Positions 1-13,038 of a stretch of 64,000 nt of DNA are shown here, one piece after another. A model generated the notes under the pieces. It was not told where the DNA came from. It searched no databases and saw only the letters and a program-made list of their open reading frames with translations. A program made the translations under genes and the position numbers. The DNA is from Echinococcus granulosus (lineage: Eukaryota > Platyhelminthes > Cestoda > Cyclophyllidea > Taeniidae): positions 1,667,949 through 1,731,948 of the forward strand of contig NW_020170386.1 in NCBI RefSeq assembly GCF_000524195.1, in the 5' to 3' direction. Position 1 is the stretch's first letter, and every line of letters starts with the position of its first letter.

Positions 1-2898
1 GATGTGCTGGGGATCCATGAATCATCTACCAAAGCATTTCTGCGTTACACAGTCTCCCTTCTGGGTTATGGCTTTCACGGCGATATTCTTGAACCCAGTG
101 AACGACTTCGGTGGCTTGGCCCCCCTCGATATGATATTGCTGGTAGGACTAAAACAAAATCTTTTGGCGTAATGCTTGTGCCACCTAAACCCTCCGTGAT
201 AATTTGTGCTTCGGCTGACTTTATCGCTTTTACTATTCATCACTCCTGCTAGGAGTGGACCTTGTTAAGGGAATTTTTTTGTTCTACTGTTATGATTCAT
301 GGTTTCATGATATTTGGAATTCTAATATTTGTATTTGATAAAGATCGTTTCTGCGTCTAATTTTGTGAGGAAATTTCAGATGGCAGATCCTCGTTCTTGA
401 TTTTGATTGCTTTGGCGAATTTGTAGCGCATTTGCTTAGATCCGAAACAGAATTTAAAGTTTGGGATGTCAGCGTTCTCTTCATTTTGGTGCTTAAAAAA
501 TTCCATCTAGCCTCGGAGTTACCGTAAGTTAAGAATGGTTTCGCCTACGAAATTATCTGCAAAACCTGTTTCGTCATTCAAATTCTGTCATTTTTAAATG
601 TTCACGTTCACGTATACATGCGTTATCAATGGCTACGTGGCTGCTTTCCTTTAAGGCGCCATCAAATGGCTGAAATTGGCCTCCTACAAATGTCGCATTA
701 CTTACCTCCCATCAACTTCTTCCACTCCATTCGACGAAAACATCTGTGGTTCCTCGTGAGTCAAAAAATTGCAGTTCTGATTCATGCTACTTTGTAATAG
801 TCACTTCCGGTTACAGCATACGGTTGTTGTCTGTTTAGCTTTTGTTGATTTCAATTACTTTGAGATTGATATGTGTGCCTGGTAGTTCGTTTACGTCCAC
901 ATTCATCTCTTATTATCAATAATTGGTTTTCTTTGACAGCAAACCCCCCATCCTTCTGTTAATCAACTAAATGAAAAACTGGTCTTAGTAGATGTTATCT
1001 TTATAGAAGTCTATCATCCTGTCAGCGTTAGTGACACGCGTGTTTGCTACTTTCCTCTTCCCTTATTCCTGCTCCGACATAGGTGTCCGGTGTGCCTTAA
1101 GTTGGATAGAGATTACGAGGAGGCCACCCAGGCGGTTGAAGCGGACCAATCAAATAAGTCTGGTGAGGCGAGGCAGGCCGCCGGGCCCGCCACTCAACCA
1201 CATCCTACCACCTCAAGCCTCATGGACCCTCCCAGCCTCTGCTCCCAGTCTCCACACTCTTGCTCGGCGCATCGTACGTCTTCACCACCTTTTTGTAAAA
1301 CTTATTGGAAACGGGTTGTGATGATTAATTTACCAATGTAAAGCGGCGCTATCGCTCTCTAAGTTAGTTGATCTTTCACAGGCTTTTATTTTCAATCAGT
1401 AAATGATCTGTTTTTTTTTCTTAAATTTTGTGGCATCTTGTTTTGAGAATTCCTTTGACCAGAAAATCTCAATGGTAGTTATTGTTTTGGTAAAACAGTA
1501 GCAGTAGCGTCCCAGCTATCTCAGTGGTCTCATTACTCTAATTATTTCTTTTAAAAGGACCCGCGTCCTCAATTTCTATCGGTTACAATTCCGCATAGCT
1601 GTTTCATGTTTTGATGGCTAAAGCTCTATCGAAGAAATTACTGTACTATAGAACGTTTCCTGCAAAGGTCAGAAAGATTTATGGAGACGCTTAAATCTTA
1701 TATATCGGGAAAGGAAGGGTTGGTTTAAATTTCTCGTGGTGCGACGATATCAGTACGAGAAGAATCAAATGAGTTTAACCGATTTGATTTACATCTTTGC
1801 AACAGTAGCTTAAATCGACCACTAGCTCTTAAGGTTGTTTATTCATACATTGGGCGGCTCATTCACATTGAGCATCAGAGAAGGGAGTAATCTCTTATGT
1901 TTTACTGAATAAATGCATTTGTGTATGCTTTGTTCTCTGCCTACAATGTAGGCACATGCTCCAAACGAAATTTTGGCAAGTCCTACCCTTTTGCTTAAAA
2001 GAGTGAGTACTTACCCTCCATTTATAAACTTCATTTGTTGCAGATTCCTAGCATAGTATGCCGCACCACTTTTTCACGATTTTATCAGATTATATTCTAA
2101 AAGCGCTTGCTTGCCTACATTCCCATTTTTCGGTTATGCCTGTGTCCAGTTACTATGCAAGTTCTTTATACTTTGGTGTTCTGACGCGATTAGGACTTTT
2201 TTTCAGTTCAGTAAGATAAATCACTATTATACTGGATTGGACAATGCTATGGTGTAAAAGCTTTTAGATTCACCTAGTTTTAAATCAGAATGTGCAGAGA
2301 AATTGGTAGCATGTATGTGATTTTATCATCACTATCGCTAATAAACTCTGCAGCTCAGGACGATTTGAACGTGGAAGAAGCGGCAGAGATGGTGGATGAC
2401 CTGTTATTGGAGGTGACAGGAGCAGAAGGAGGTGAGGAGTGGGGTAGCGAGGAGAGAAAGCTGAAGGGTGGATGGCGAGTGATAACGGGAGACTTTGTGG
2501 CAGTTAACGCCTTCCTCATCTCCTGCCGCTGTGCCAAGTCACCTTTGGGCCCTGCACCCACCGCACACCTCGGCGACGGTTTCCTCGACCTCATCCTCGT
2601 GCACCAATGCTCACGGTTGCAGTACTTGCGCTATCTCTTCCACCTAACCAACCAACGCAAGGAGCGCCATTCACAGCACCTCCGCATGCCCTTCATCAAG
2701 GCGCACCGGGTGCGGGCTTTTCAATTCCAAGCCCTCAATCGCTATGGCGATCCCGTGGTTTACGAGGAGGCCGTAGGGGAGAATACTTCCGTCTGGTGTG
2801 TCGACGGGGAGATTCTGCGCAATCCCAACATCATTTGCTGGTGCATTCTCGTCCACTTCCCCTTACCTCCAGTCCTAATAGCACTAAGACCGGATTAG
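1..2898 (+). CDS. CERK: Ceramide kinase, C-terminal part (5' end outside window)
   Basis: Four coding exons are visible: 1-142, 656-755, 1083-1273 and 2354-2898 (TAG stop 2896-2898). All junctions are GT-AG and phase-consistent, giving 325 codons. Ceramide kinase phosphorylates ceramide to ceramide-1-phosphate and belongs to the DAGK/sphingosine-kinase-like lipid kinases. The first exon reads YTVSLLGYGFHGDI followed by RWLGPPRYD, close to the vertebrate CERK catalytic region. Exon 3 starts with a CPVC pair at the place where vertebrate CERK has its CxxC motif. The last exon carries WRVITGDFVAVNA, AHLGDGFLDLILV, CSRLQYLRYL and a late VDGEIL, the order seen in CERK. The ATP-binding N-terminal half and any PH domain lie upstream of base 1. 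The C-terminal tail after VDGEIL is more hydrophobic than in vertebrate CERK. No AATAAA lies close behind the stop. The family call is firm; the last 30 residues are less certain. Confidence 0.88.
1274..2353 (+). other. CERK last intron (1.08 kb)
   Basis: This intron separates a phase-1 donor (ATC|gtacgt) from an acceptor of the form tgcag|CT. Both translation strands were checked and no recognisable coding sequence, RNA gene or repeat was seen. Confidence 0.7.
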
Positions 2899-3956
2899 CC
2901 TGGTGTACTGGGTTGCACGATTGGTCGAGCTAATAACCTGGGCTAACACTCCACCGGCATACTTATAATACCAGAATATGGCACTGCCATTTGCGGAACT
3001 TTAAACATTGTAATTTGCCTCCACGATGTGGGCTTTGTGTTACTCCTGAGGACGCAATAAGACTTAGGCCTAGGCATAGGGCTAGAAGGTTTGATGGTAT
3101 GATTGAAACCATATAAACACAGTGTGGTAAGCCGTAATGCGGTAGACTAAATCACTGGATCTCATGGCCTGTATGCTTCAAATTGGTAAACTACAATGAT
3201 TTAAAGGATTTGTAGCGACGTATGTAGGATGTAAGGGGTGTGCATTATTTGAGTACCTTTTCGACAGCCCAATCAGGCCGTAGTTTAATGTGATTTACGT
3301 TTAAACTTTCGATAAGCACCATTTTTACGGTGGCTTTTTTAAAAATTATTTTAGTGTCCATCGTCAGCTGATTCGGATGTATGGCAGAGGCCCGGAGTTA
3401 TAGCATGCTTCACTTTCTGGACACTTTCTTTTCTGAGCATTTTCTCTGCGCTGCCTGTGATATCATTCATATTTCATGTTTTCGGAAATCATTCACAGGT
3501 GAGATGATTTTGAGTTATCTGTAACAAAGAGAGGGTCTCTACGAATGTGTGATAACCGTATCACGGCTGCCCCACAGCCCTGATTCATCCTCAGGCACCA
3601 TTGAATTATTTTATAATGCATGACTTCATTTGATTTTGGGGATGAGGTCATTTTACCGTTCCTATCTTATTTTGAATTTTGTAATCGCGCTTTAGGACTT
3701 GAAGGTAATCATAGGTTAGGCGTTTGTTTAAGAGATAGTTACACATCTTCGGTTGTTTGTTTTGCTGTAGTCAGACGTGATGTTTCAGAGGTCATCGGGC
3801 TGCTACTAAAGGAATGGTCAACAATTTGTCGTTCAATGGAGATGGTTTGAAAACTCAGCTAATGGCACTGCACAAAACCGAGATCATGTCAGGGAAGTTC
3901 CCCTCGCTGCCGATCTCTTCTTTCTGGTTCCAGTTCACATTGACCACACCTGCGGA

Positions 3957-3968
3957 TGCGCATGCGCA
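3957..3968. promoter_or_regulatory. NRF1-type palindromic site
   Basis: The 12-mer TGCGCATGCGCA fits the NRF1 consensus YGCGCAYGCGCR exactly. It sits in a 14-bp perfect palindrome (3956-3969) of alternating purines and pyrimidines. It lies about 1.06 kb past the CERK stop and 2.5 kb before the DNAH2 reading frame. Whether a flatworm NRF1 homologue binds it is inference. Confidence 0.4.
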
Positions 3969-4875
3969 TGCTCAGACGTAAAAGAACGAGTGGTGTCCAT
4001 TGCTTGCGTGTCTGTGACATTGTTTTTTATTATGGGACCCCAGATCCGATTTCGTGTTTTTGGGAGGTTCGTTGAAATGAGAAGAAACTTGGACGTCGCC
4101 TCAGTAAAAACAGATTAAATGCGTTGACTTAGTAGAATGCCAATACGTTGACGGGGATTTTTTGCCCACAATAACGTGCACATACGTTCACCTCCAGATT
4201 ATTTGGGATTTGATCGACCTATGCTAACTACGTTATGTGAATAATGGGGCGGGTCGGACTTTTGCGAGTATTTTGAGGTGGGCGCCACGGCAGTCCTATT
4301 GGGGGGGTGGTCTAGCTCCTAGTCTCCCCCGAACTTGTAGTAAACCAGAGTAGCACAGCACGTAAGCGCCGTAGCGAAGAGTGAGAAGGCTGTTGGGGTG
4401 GCTCTGTGGCCATACCGAGCGGAGGGCGCAATCTGTTGGTTTTGATGTGCCCGCAACGTTCTGTGGGCGGTAGGGTCGAATATCAAACCACTGCATTTAT
4501 GCCATACAACACCAAGTTAAAAGGATGTTAAATTCAAGTTACAAAAGCCTGGGTTGTGGTGTAAATATGTGTTAAGTGGAAGTCAAGCATGGTTTTTATT
4601 CGGTAGGTTTCCACAAGATAAAAAGGAGGAATACAGGAGTTCCAAAATATGCACATATTGCAGTCGTAATTTATTACAGCTTGAATATACTTTATTGCGC
4701 TTTGAAGACCTGTATTCGACAATGAAGATGTTGTCATGTAAATGGTTATCAAGTTAAAATTTTCATAGAAGTATTGCAATACTGCGTAAAATGGTGCATC
4801 AAGCCTAAGGGTTAAAAAACGTAATAACATCTTTCAAATAATCGAAGCGTTAATAAATACTTAAGCTGTCGTTTC

Positions 4876-4889
4876 GTTGCCACAGTAAC
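4876..4889 (+). promoter_or_regulatory. RFX X-box (ciliary gene promoter motif)
   Basis: GTTGCC-AC-AGTAAC matches the X-box consensus GTNRCC-N(0-3)-RGYAAC at every position. RFX transcription factors use this motif to switch on ciliary genes, axonemal dyneins among them. It lies 1.57 kb upstream of the first DNAH2 coding exon seen here, in the same intergenic space. This suggests a non-coding 5' exon or long leader between them. Confidence 0.5.
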
Positions 4890-6457
4890 ACCGAAGGCAA
4901 TTTTACAAAGTCCGCGTCAATGGCTGAAACTGGTAATGCGTGGTTTGCACTTAAAGTAGTGATTTTTGGCATCAGATGGCGTAGATCGTAGTCTAAGCAA
5001 GCTTTTTGTAGAGCAGGGAGTCCAGTACATAAAACTTGTTATGATGCATGAACTTCTTTACTGCAGTCTCATCTAATAATGAGCACTCGGATTCCTATGT
5101 CGTTTGCAATGAAAGACTCTAGTCGTTCTTTACTCAACCTTTGTCTTAAATGTATATTTGTAATTATGCTGCCACTTGCAGTTTTGTGATAGTTGCAACC
5201 GGTTCAGTAGCGTAACCAGCATTTTCTGCGATGCATTCAGCCGACCCAATCAAATTTTTCCATGACTTTAAAGAAGCTAATCTCAATAAATGTTAGGTCT
5301 TTATTGATTTGATTAACATCGTAAAAGTAGAATGATGCGGCAATTTAATTTACGAGGCCGGTTTTTTCCTTTATTAGTTATTTAAACCGGCAACATTTAA
5401 ACGTTTCGAATGCTCACTGTTCAGATAAACGTTGTGATAAGGTGGATTGACGGTAGCTGTTTGCGACAGTTGAATAATCTACAACGTATCCCTTGTTTTT
5501 CTTGCACTTGTAGCTTTAATGAAATTTTGTCGCTTATTTGGTATCCAATACTGGTAGTTATTTAAAAACGTGTGATCACCAGAGGTTAATTAATTGAACA
5601 CACGACCGTTTCGCGTACTGTATAACTACAATTCGAGAACTTAATTCATATAACGCTGATTTGTGAACAAATCAGTTGTTTCACAAATTCACACTAGTGG
5701 TCATATTTTGGTTTATTATAAGTCATTTAACATGACGTAAATGTATTTACCCAGTCATTGATGTTTTCTGATGGCTAAAGATGTTGTGATCAGTACTTAA
5801 GTGATAGTATCAATTCAAACTCATAAAAATGCTTTGTGTAGTCTTTTGATTCTTAATAATTGACTGCAAACGCGTGTGTTTAAAGCTGAATTGTAAAACC
5901 GGGAAAATGAAGGGGATGTCTTTTGCATTAGAAAGTTGAACAATCTGATGTTGAAGTTGAGAGGATTTTTCGGCCGGAAATTTTTACCAAAAGGCAGCAT
6001 TGCAACAATTTTCTAGGATTATAATGCAAGATATACTTGGGTTTGGTTTAGTTGAAATGTCCAGAAGGTTTTTACTTCTGATTAAGCATTTATTGCAGTT
6101 TTAATGTATGGGAAGCTTTTTAGCAGAGGACAAAGGTGAACTTACTTTTTGTTACATCCGATCTGGCGACTGCGTATCTTTCATAGTTAAGGCAAAATGT
6201 GAGTCGAACAAGAATTTCGGGAGTTTTTAAATTTATTACTAGAGTGCTGGGTAATCGAACGATCATTGCCACTTCACATAACTGCTACTTGCTGACTATT
6301 TTTAACCTCAGATGTCCTTTAATTAACGTTTATTAGTGTGAGTTATTTGGCTGCAAACTGTGATATCAGCCTTTACTAGTGAGGAAGTGTGTAATCTAAC
6401 GTTCGTGAATTGTTGCGAAATTAAACGTAGGAGGCTATTTGCTCTCTACTAGTTTCG

Positions 6458-9400
6458 ATGAGCGGAAATTTTTCGAAGTTAGGGATCCTTAAGCATCATT
6501 TAAAACGTATTTTTAGGGTTTGCTGTGTTTTAGCTGGTCTGACAACTGGTGACTCTTCTCAGAGAACAGACATTCTTTTGGGTCCTTATGACGAGTTCAT
6601 CAGCATCGAGCCGAACGGTGAAACTTACAAGGACGCTTTGAAGTTTGGCAATTTCGACCAAGTTCCAGAAGTCGAATTTGTGGATCCTCCTCCTAGTGTA
6701 GACCAAATGATTAGAAATCGCTTATTCCTAACGGGATACGATGCAAGTTCCTGGAAGGATGAGCACACGTCTTTTGTATTGACTGAATTTGTACCCGCAG
6801 ATGGAGCTGATGTCATCTTTTTTAGCTTACTTCCAGATGGACATCTATACGTGGGTTCGGGATTTCCGACTTCTATTTTTCGAGATATCAACTACTTCAT
6901 GCGCACTCATGAGGGTATGAATGTTGAAATTACATCAGAAAATTTTCCTTTAACCGTCCAAAATGGTTCAGTTTTGGGGCAGGGGATCGAAAGTCTGCTT
7001 CGAGTTATGTCAAACGTTTACGCACCTACATTTTTTGCCGACGAGACATGGCCCGACAGCATCAAAAATGACTTTGCCCTACATTTGCATCGTTTTATGT
7101 CTGCTCTTACGGATACACGGTGGAAGTTGAACTCAAAAACAGTGCTCTATATTCCAATGGAAGGCTTCAAGCACTCATTAGGTGAAGAAGCGAAAGATAA
7201 GGATCTAGTCGGGCGTCTTGAAATGGTAGTAATCCACTGGACACGACAAATTAAGGAAGTGCTTAGCTCACAAAGTGCTATTGATGATGATGAAGAAACT
7301 GGGCCCTTGGATGAAATTGAGTACTGGAGAAATCGTTGCGAAGATTTAATGGGCATCAGTAAACAACTAGATAATAAGAGCATTATGGAGATTGTACAAA
7401 TTCTAACAATTGCAAAATCTTCCTACATCACTGCATTTATTCTGCTTTCGGAAGAAATAAAAAATACGTCTGCGGAGGCACAAGATAACCTAAAGTTTTT
7501 GGCCACAATGAAGGATGCCTGTATTTTTCTTTCTGATTTAACTCCAGCCCAAATCCCACCAATTCTACCTAAGATCATAAATCAAATACGTATGATATGG
7601 ACCAACTCGAGGTTTTATAAATCAAGGGAGGTAATAACTGGTCTTTTTCGGAAGGTCTCGAATGAAATTGTTGTTCGATGCTGTAGCGTCATCTCATTAG
7701 ACGAAATTTTCGCCGGAAGGGTGCGATCAGCATCTATTCGGCTCCAAGACTGCATCAGGTGCTGTGAGAAATATAAATCCACTTATGAGGATCTCAAGGT
7801 GATGCATTCCGAGCTTTCAGGAATACCATGGGACACGGAGGACGGAAGCATCTTTGCCCATATAGATGCCTTCATTCAGCGCTGCAGAGACTTACTCGAG
7901 GTAGGGCACTAAGTTTTGCTCTAGCTGGAGGACCGTTGTCTCTACACCGGCACCGGTATACAATCACATTAAGCGGATTTATTAAATTTACTTAATTATG
8001 TCTACTACTGCTGTTTATGGGTGCCTTTACCGTCTCCTTCATTAGCGTCAAATTTTATTCACAATGTGATTTTATATCTTACAAGCTTAACCCTTAAGAT
8101 GCCTGCATATTTTGCATAACTCTAGATTTGTGAATGCCAGGCGGATTTCGGCCGATTTGAGGAGGGTAATAAGGCTGAAATGCCTATCTTCCAGGGCGCG
8201 AAAGGACCTGAGATAGAGCTTCTTCTCCTGCAAATCGAGGGCATGTTTGCTAAACTAATGACAAGCCTCAGTGAGAAGCGATCTGTCATTTTGGACGTCA
8301 AGGCCACCACATGGCATGACCAGTATAACCGCTTTTGCAGTGGTATTAAAGGTCTCGAAATTATGATGCAGAACGTTATCAATATGGCGTTTGAAACAGT
8401 CACAACAATTCAGCAAGGTGTAGAGATCCTTGATGTCTTTGCTCATCTCCAAAAACGCGAGGTTGGTGATTTTTTACTATCTGTTTGGCAAAAATAAGTG
8501 AATAGTTTACTTTATGGCATACTATAAGGATGCTCACTGGAAAAGAAAAAAGGAGATACTTTGGTCCCTTTTAAGTATGTAACGGTTTCCTTAATAAGGC
8601 TATTAATGTTGTTATAGGAGTCTAATCTGTTTTAAGGTAAGAACGAATTTTACTGTTCAATTTACTTCTACAATACCTTACTAAGCGAGCATGCATTATT
8701 TTTTAGAATTTTGTGCATTTTATTAATTTGTCTAGTTTAGCGGGTCTCTGTTGTACTGAAAGAAATACCCATTCCATTCAATTACAATTGAAGCTATTTT
8801 CAATTCTTTGCATTCTATAGAGATTTTGTGCTTATGCGGTGCCTATGCCCAATTTTCTGCACTTTAGGCCATCCGGAGGGCACTTGAGGTAAATACCCAC
8901 GTGGTCGTGGATATGTTTCTTGATTGCGTTTCAAAGGTGAAACAGGAGATGGCTATGCGACCCTTCATGGGTCTGCCAAGACCACAAGAGCCGAAATCTG
9001 CCTTGAATGGGATCTTCTGGCGATTTCTGCGTCGCCGTCTCGATAGGAATATAAGCGTAGGCCACACAAGCATGCATCTGCCATTCCAGGTTAAACTAGA
9101 TTGGTTTTGCGCCATATTTCTTCATTACAGCAACTCGATTTGGCATTTTTCGTTCCCGCAATTGCTAAAGTGCTAAAAGAACAGAGAAGCGTTTACGATC
9201 AAATATGCCTGAGCATTGAGGAAATGACGCGAAAGGTTTTTAACGAATTCATGAATAGCATTGAATATGTAAGTTTAGTATGTCTCATTCCTCCTTTAGG
9301 AATCCCTTTCATCATAAGAATAAATACTAGTTTTTATTTCTTCTTTACTGTCATATCAGTTCAATATACATGCACTTTATAAACTTTGAACTGTCAGATT

Positions 9401-12400
9401 ATGAGCAAAAAATTTAAACTGTGTCTACCCGAGGATCACTATCAAGATTTGATTGACTTTTTATATTGCTTTTAAAGTTAAATTTGGCCTATGCTTACTA
9501 CATTTATGTTACTTAAGAGTTACAAAAAAGATGAATCGATGATGATGAATCGAGATAAAACTCGGACGAAGGGACCTGGATAAATATACATGTTTAAACT
9601 ACAGGAAAAGTTATTAAAAGTTCCCATGCACTGATAAATCTTATTTGATGCACAGATTTAGGGAAACTGTACCTAGAATTCCTAAAAATTAGAGCTAATT
9701 TTTGGGTCACTAAGGTACGTAGGAGGGGAAGCCTTCTGTGCTAATTGAGCTATTCGTTTTCGCACAGGACCCCCTGAAGTGCCTAGAAGTGCCGATTCTA
9801 ATGCGCAGCACAATCAAGTCGGACCAACTGGAGGCAACATTTCCGGGAAGTATATTGCGCATAATCAATGAGTTAGACCACTGGGTGCTATTGGGGATTG
9901 AGGTGCCGCACTACGCGGTGGAGGCGCACCGACGTAAGTCAGAGTTGCGTCACCTGCGCGAGATCGTGCTAGTGATGGTGCGCGAATACAACCGCATCCT
10001 CAGCATCCTCAACTCTGAGGAGAAGGCCCTCTTCCATGAGCGCATTAAGATGCTCGACAAGAAGATCGCGCCCGGATTCGTCAAGATCCAGTGGCCTGTC
10101 AAGTCCATGGTCGAGTTCTTCGTCAACGACAGCCGCCTACAGATCTGCAACCTGCAGGGCAAGGTGGATGGATACAAGATGGCTAATGCAGATATTAGAG
10201 TTAATTGTGAGCTCATTGCCAAGACTCTCCTAATTAAGCTCGAGCCTGGAAGGATTTACGAAAACGATGATTTCAACCAGGAACAGGTAACGGCTGATTG
10301 CGTAATGCCCTTAAATATCGTGTATATTTGTTGTTAGTGATACAGAAATGATAGCATGGAGTAGAAATTTTGATACGTCAGAGGGAGTCTTACGAAATTT
10401 GCGGTGGTTACTTAACACAATTTTCGATTTTGCGCCCACCTCAAAGTACGTCAATACACTACCGCTAACCAAAGTATGATCTATTCATTGGATGAAAAGC
10501 AGCTCTGTTGTGTTAAAAATCTGCAAAAAATGTGCTAAAAATTATGCTACTAATATAATAACGTATCAGAGTCTTTCGTGAAATCATGAAGCTGGAGCCG
10601 TTTTTCTTCCTCCACTGAAAGCAGCTAGGTCAATTACAAAGCCTACAATACTTTGTGCATTGTCAATAGCCTTAACCGCGTCTGCGCATGAGTTTCTGAT
10701 CTGATAGGTTTTGGATTTTCTGAGAATAAGAGACAAAACTTTTGGAATGCACTCGTGATTTGCTTATTTTTTTGTCAAATATGCAGTCCAACCACAGAGA
10801 GAGAACAGTGACGAAGCTGGTTGCGCTGCATCAGGACATTATTCATAAGATGTCACTGGTCAGGGATACTTTTGTTTCGGAAAATCCAGACGTCCAAGCG
10901 CGTTGGTACTCGTAAGTCTCTAGTTCTCCTTTGTTCTCACCTTACAATGCTAGAGCAATAAGACTTGTGTTCAAACCATCGTCATTAATAGATCTTTTTA
11001 ACTGAGTTTTGCATAATTTTATTGGTGAAATCAGAGTGTTTACCAAGGTTTTAAAAAGCTTTCTGACAACGCGCTTCTACAACTTTTTGATCAGACCTAC
11101 AAGTTCTTTAGGAGTTTTTTATCGCTTGTTAGTGTTGCAAAATGAGTTGAGCCACACCCACTGTGTTTGTGCAGATACACGGAGCGGATGGATCGCTATT
11201 GTCAAGAGGCATTTCGTCTGAACGTCAAATTCTCCCTAGGGGACCTCCGACGAGCCATCAATGGGGATGGGAGAAACGAACCCAATCCATTTTTTAAAAT
11301 TCTTCTTAATTTGGACGGCTCCTCGCTAGTATTCACACCAACTATTCCTCAACTGACAGATGTCGTGATTTCTCTAGGCGATCAACTTATTGCAGCCCTT
11401 GCAAACATTCCCCGCCTGCCCGAGGTCTTAACCAAGAACAAGATCACTGGGACACCAGTATGTATTGGCATACCTTTAACTTCATAAACAGACGATTTCC
11501 GTTTCAAGCTCACGTTAAACGTGGAAGCAGTAACATCGATACTATAAGTTACTTTTTATTGATTTTAGTGTTAAGTATTTTCTGGTAATTTTACCGGCCT
11601 TACTTGAGGTTGAAGTTTCTCCAGTTCAAATTAATGCTTTACGAGGATTCACGTCAAACAGCATGTTGTGAGGCGTAAGAAACACTCGAAGTAGTCAGTT
11701 TATTCTCATAAAACAACATGGCAAAATCGTTTGCTAAAAATACACCTCTGGACATCTTCCTACAACTAAGTTGAATAGTGAATTTTCATACCTTAAAATG
11801 GGTGCATAAGCCAACTTACCACCTCTAAATGTTAAAGTTTAGAGCCGTTGATTATGTGAGCTCATTCTTGGTTACTTATGAAGTAGGAAATTGAAAACAG
11901 CTAAAGTTATAAGGGATTAAAAGTCATATTTGAATACGAGCTAAAGTAAACCTGAAATGAACCTGTACCTAATTAGGGGCCACAAGTCTGTTTTACGTTT
12001 AATTAATCTTTTAGCTGGAAATTTGGACCCACGACATGAAATACTAATCCGCCTTTTCTTTGATGCTTTTTTTAATGCAGAAGTATAACAATTCACAATG
12101 CATGCAATCTGATCACGAATAAAGTTCGCCAAGCAAACCTTGAATTTGCTTCCCTTCTAGCCAATTTAATGATAGCGTCATTCCAAATAATAACCCGACC
12201 ATTTTTTCTTTAAAAAAAAACTCCAACTTACAAATAAAAAAGTTGGTGCATATATGTGGTAGTCATTTCAAGTGTATTTCTAGTCGATCGCTGCAATGGT
12301 TGAAGCAGACGAGGAGGTGATAAGGATTGAAGAGAGTATCAAACGCGGCATTATCGATATCGTCAAGCCGGTGCAAGACCCCCTGGGCCACTGGGATCAG

Positions 12401-13038
12401 TTTCGAGAGATTTGGGAGCAGCCTAAAGACGAGGTTATCAATCACTATCGAGAGATCAAACGGAGTGCCACTTCTATTAAAGCAGATATCGGTCGGTAGG
12501 TTGCGCCTAGCATACGTTTCTATCGTAACTTTTCTAAAGTCCACTAAGGCTAAAAGCATATTTGCATCAGTATTTTACAACAGTACAACAGCTTCTTCGT
12601 GGAATTTTGAATAAATCGTCAGATTTTGGTTTATGAAAAGTAAAAACGTTGCCATAAGTTTCTAATGCTTCAAGTTATTTCGATTACTACCGTTATGTTT
12701 CGACCATTTAAAGAACAGGCATACCTTAACTGTCTAGATCATTGCTTCATCAACTGTGGGAAATGGGGTATTTCAGTACCCGAATCAGTTTGCAAAGCAG
12801 TACATAATTATCACTATACTAAGTTTTCTTGTTGTAGGTTTACTGAAGTAACCAATAAGGTGTTGGATGCAGAGGCAATAGTGACGGTACGGTTTCTGCA
12901 GCTCGATTTCAGTCTCCTCAAGAATGCCATCGCAGCCCATTGCCGAGAGTGGCAAATGCGTTTAATAAACCTCCTTGTGGACATGACCGTCGAAAATCTC
13001 AGTGGAATTTATAAGTACATGAGCGAGATGACCAAGAG
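6458..13038 (+). other. DNAH2: DNAH2 N-terminal tail (stem) exons 1-9
   Basis: These exons encode residues 1 to about 1160, the stem that dimerises and binds intermediate and light chains. Conserved stretches include [31 protein letters not shown] and RRRLDRNI. Exon 1 begins at the ATG at 6458, with an in-frame TAG at 6428-6430 just before it. The first 25 or so residues look unlike a dynein tail, and a pyrimidine-rich acceptor-like site lies around 6520-6533. The real N-terminus may therefore come from an upstream exon. The intron between exons 3 and 4 is only 41 bp (9090-9130). Confidence 0.8.

Larger units (their letters stand above)
2899..6457. other. Intergenic region between CERK and DNAH2
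   Basis: This 3.6 kb stretch has only short open frames without family resemblance, for example 3620-3850 on + and 4534-4830 on -. It is mostly AT-rich, with a more GC-rich island at about 4230-4480 that I cannot identify. It holds a perfect NRF1-like palindrome at 3957-3968 and a perfect RFX X-box at 4876-4889, so part of it is probably the DNAH2 promoter and 5' leader. AATAAA occurs at 4852-4857, too far from the CERK stop to assign with confidence. Confidence 0.6.
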
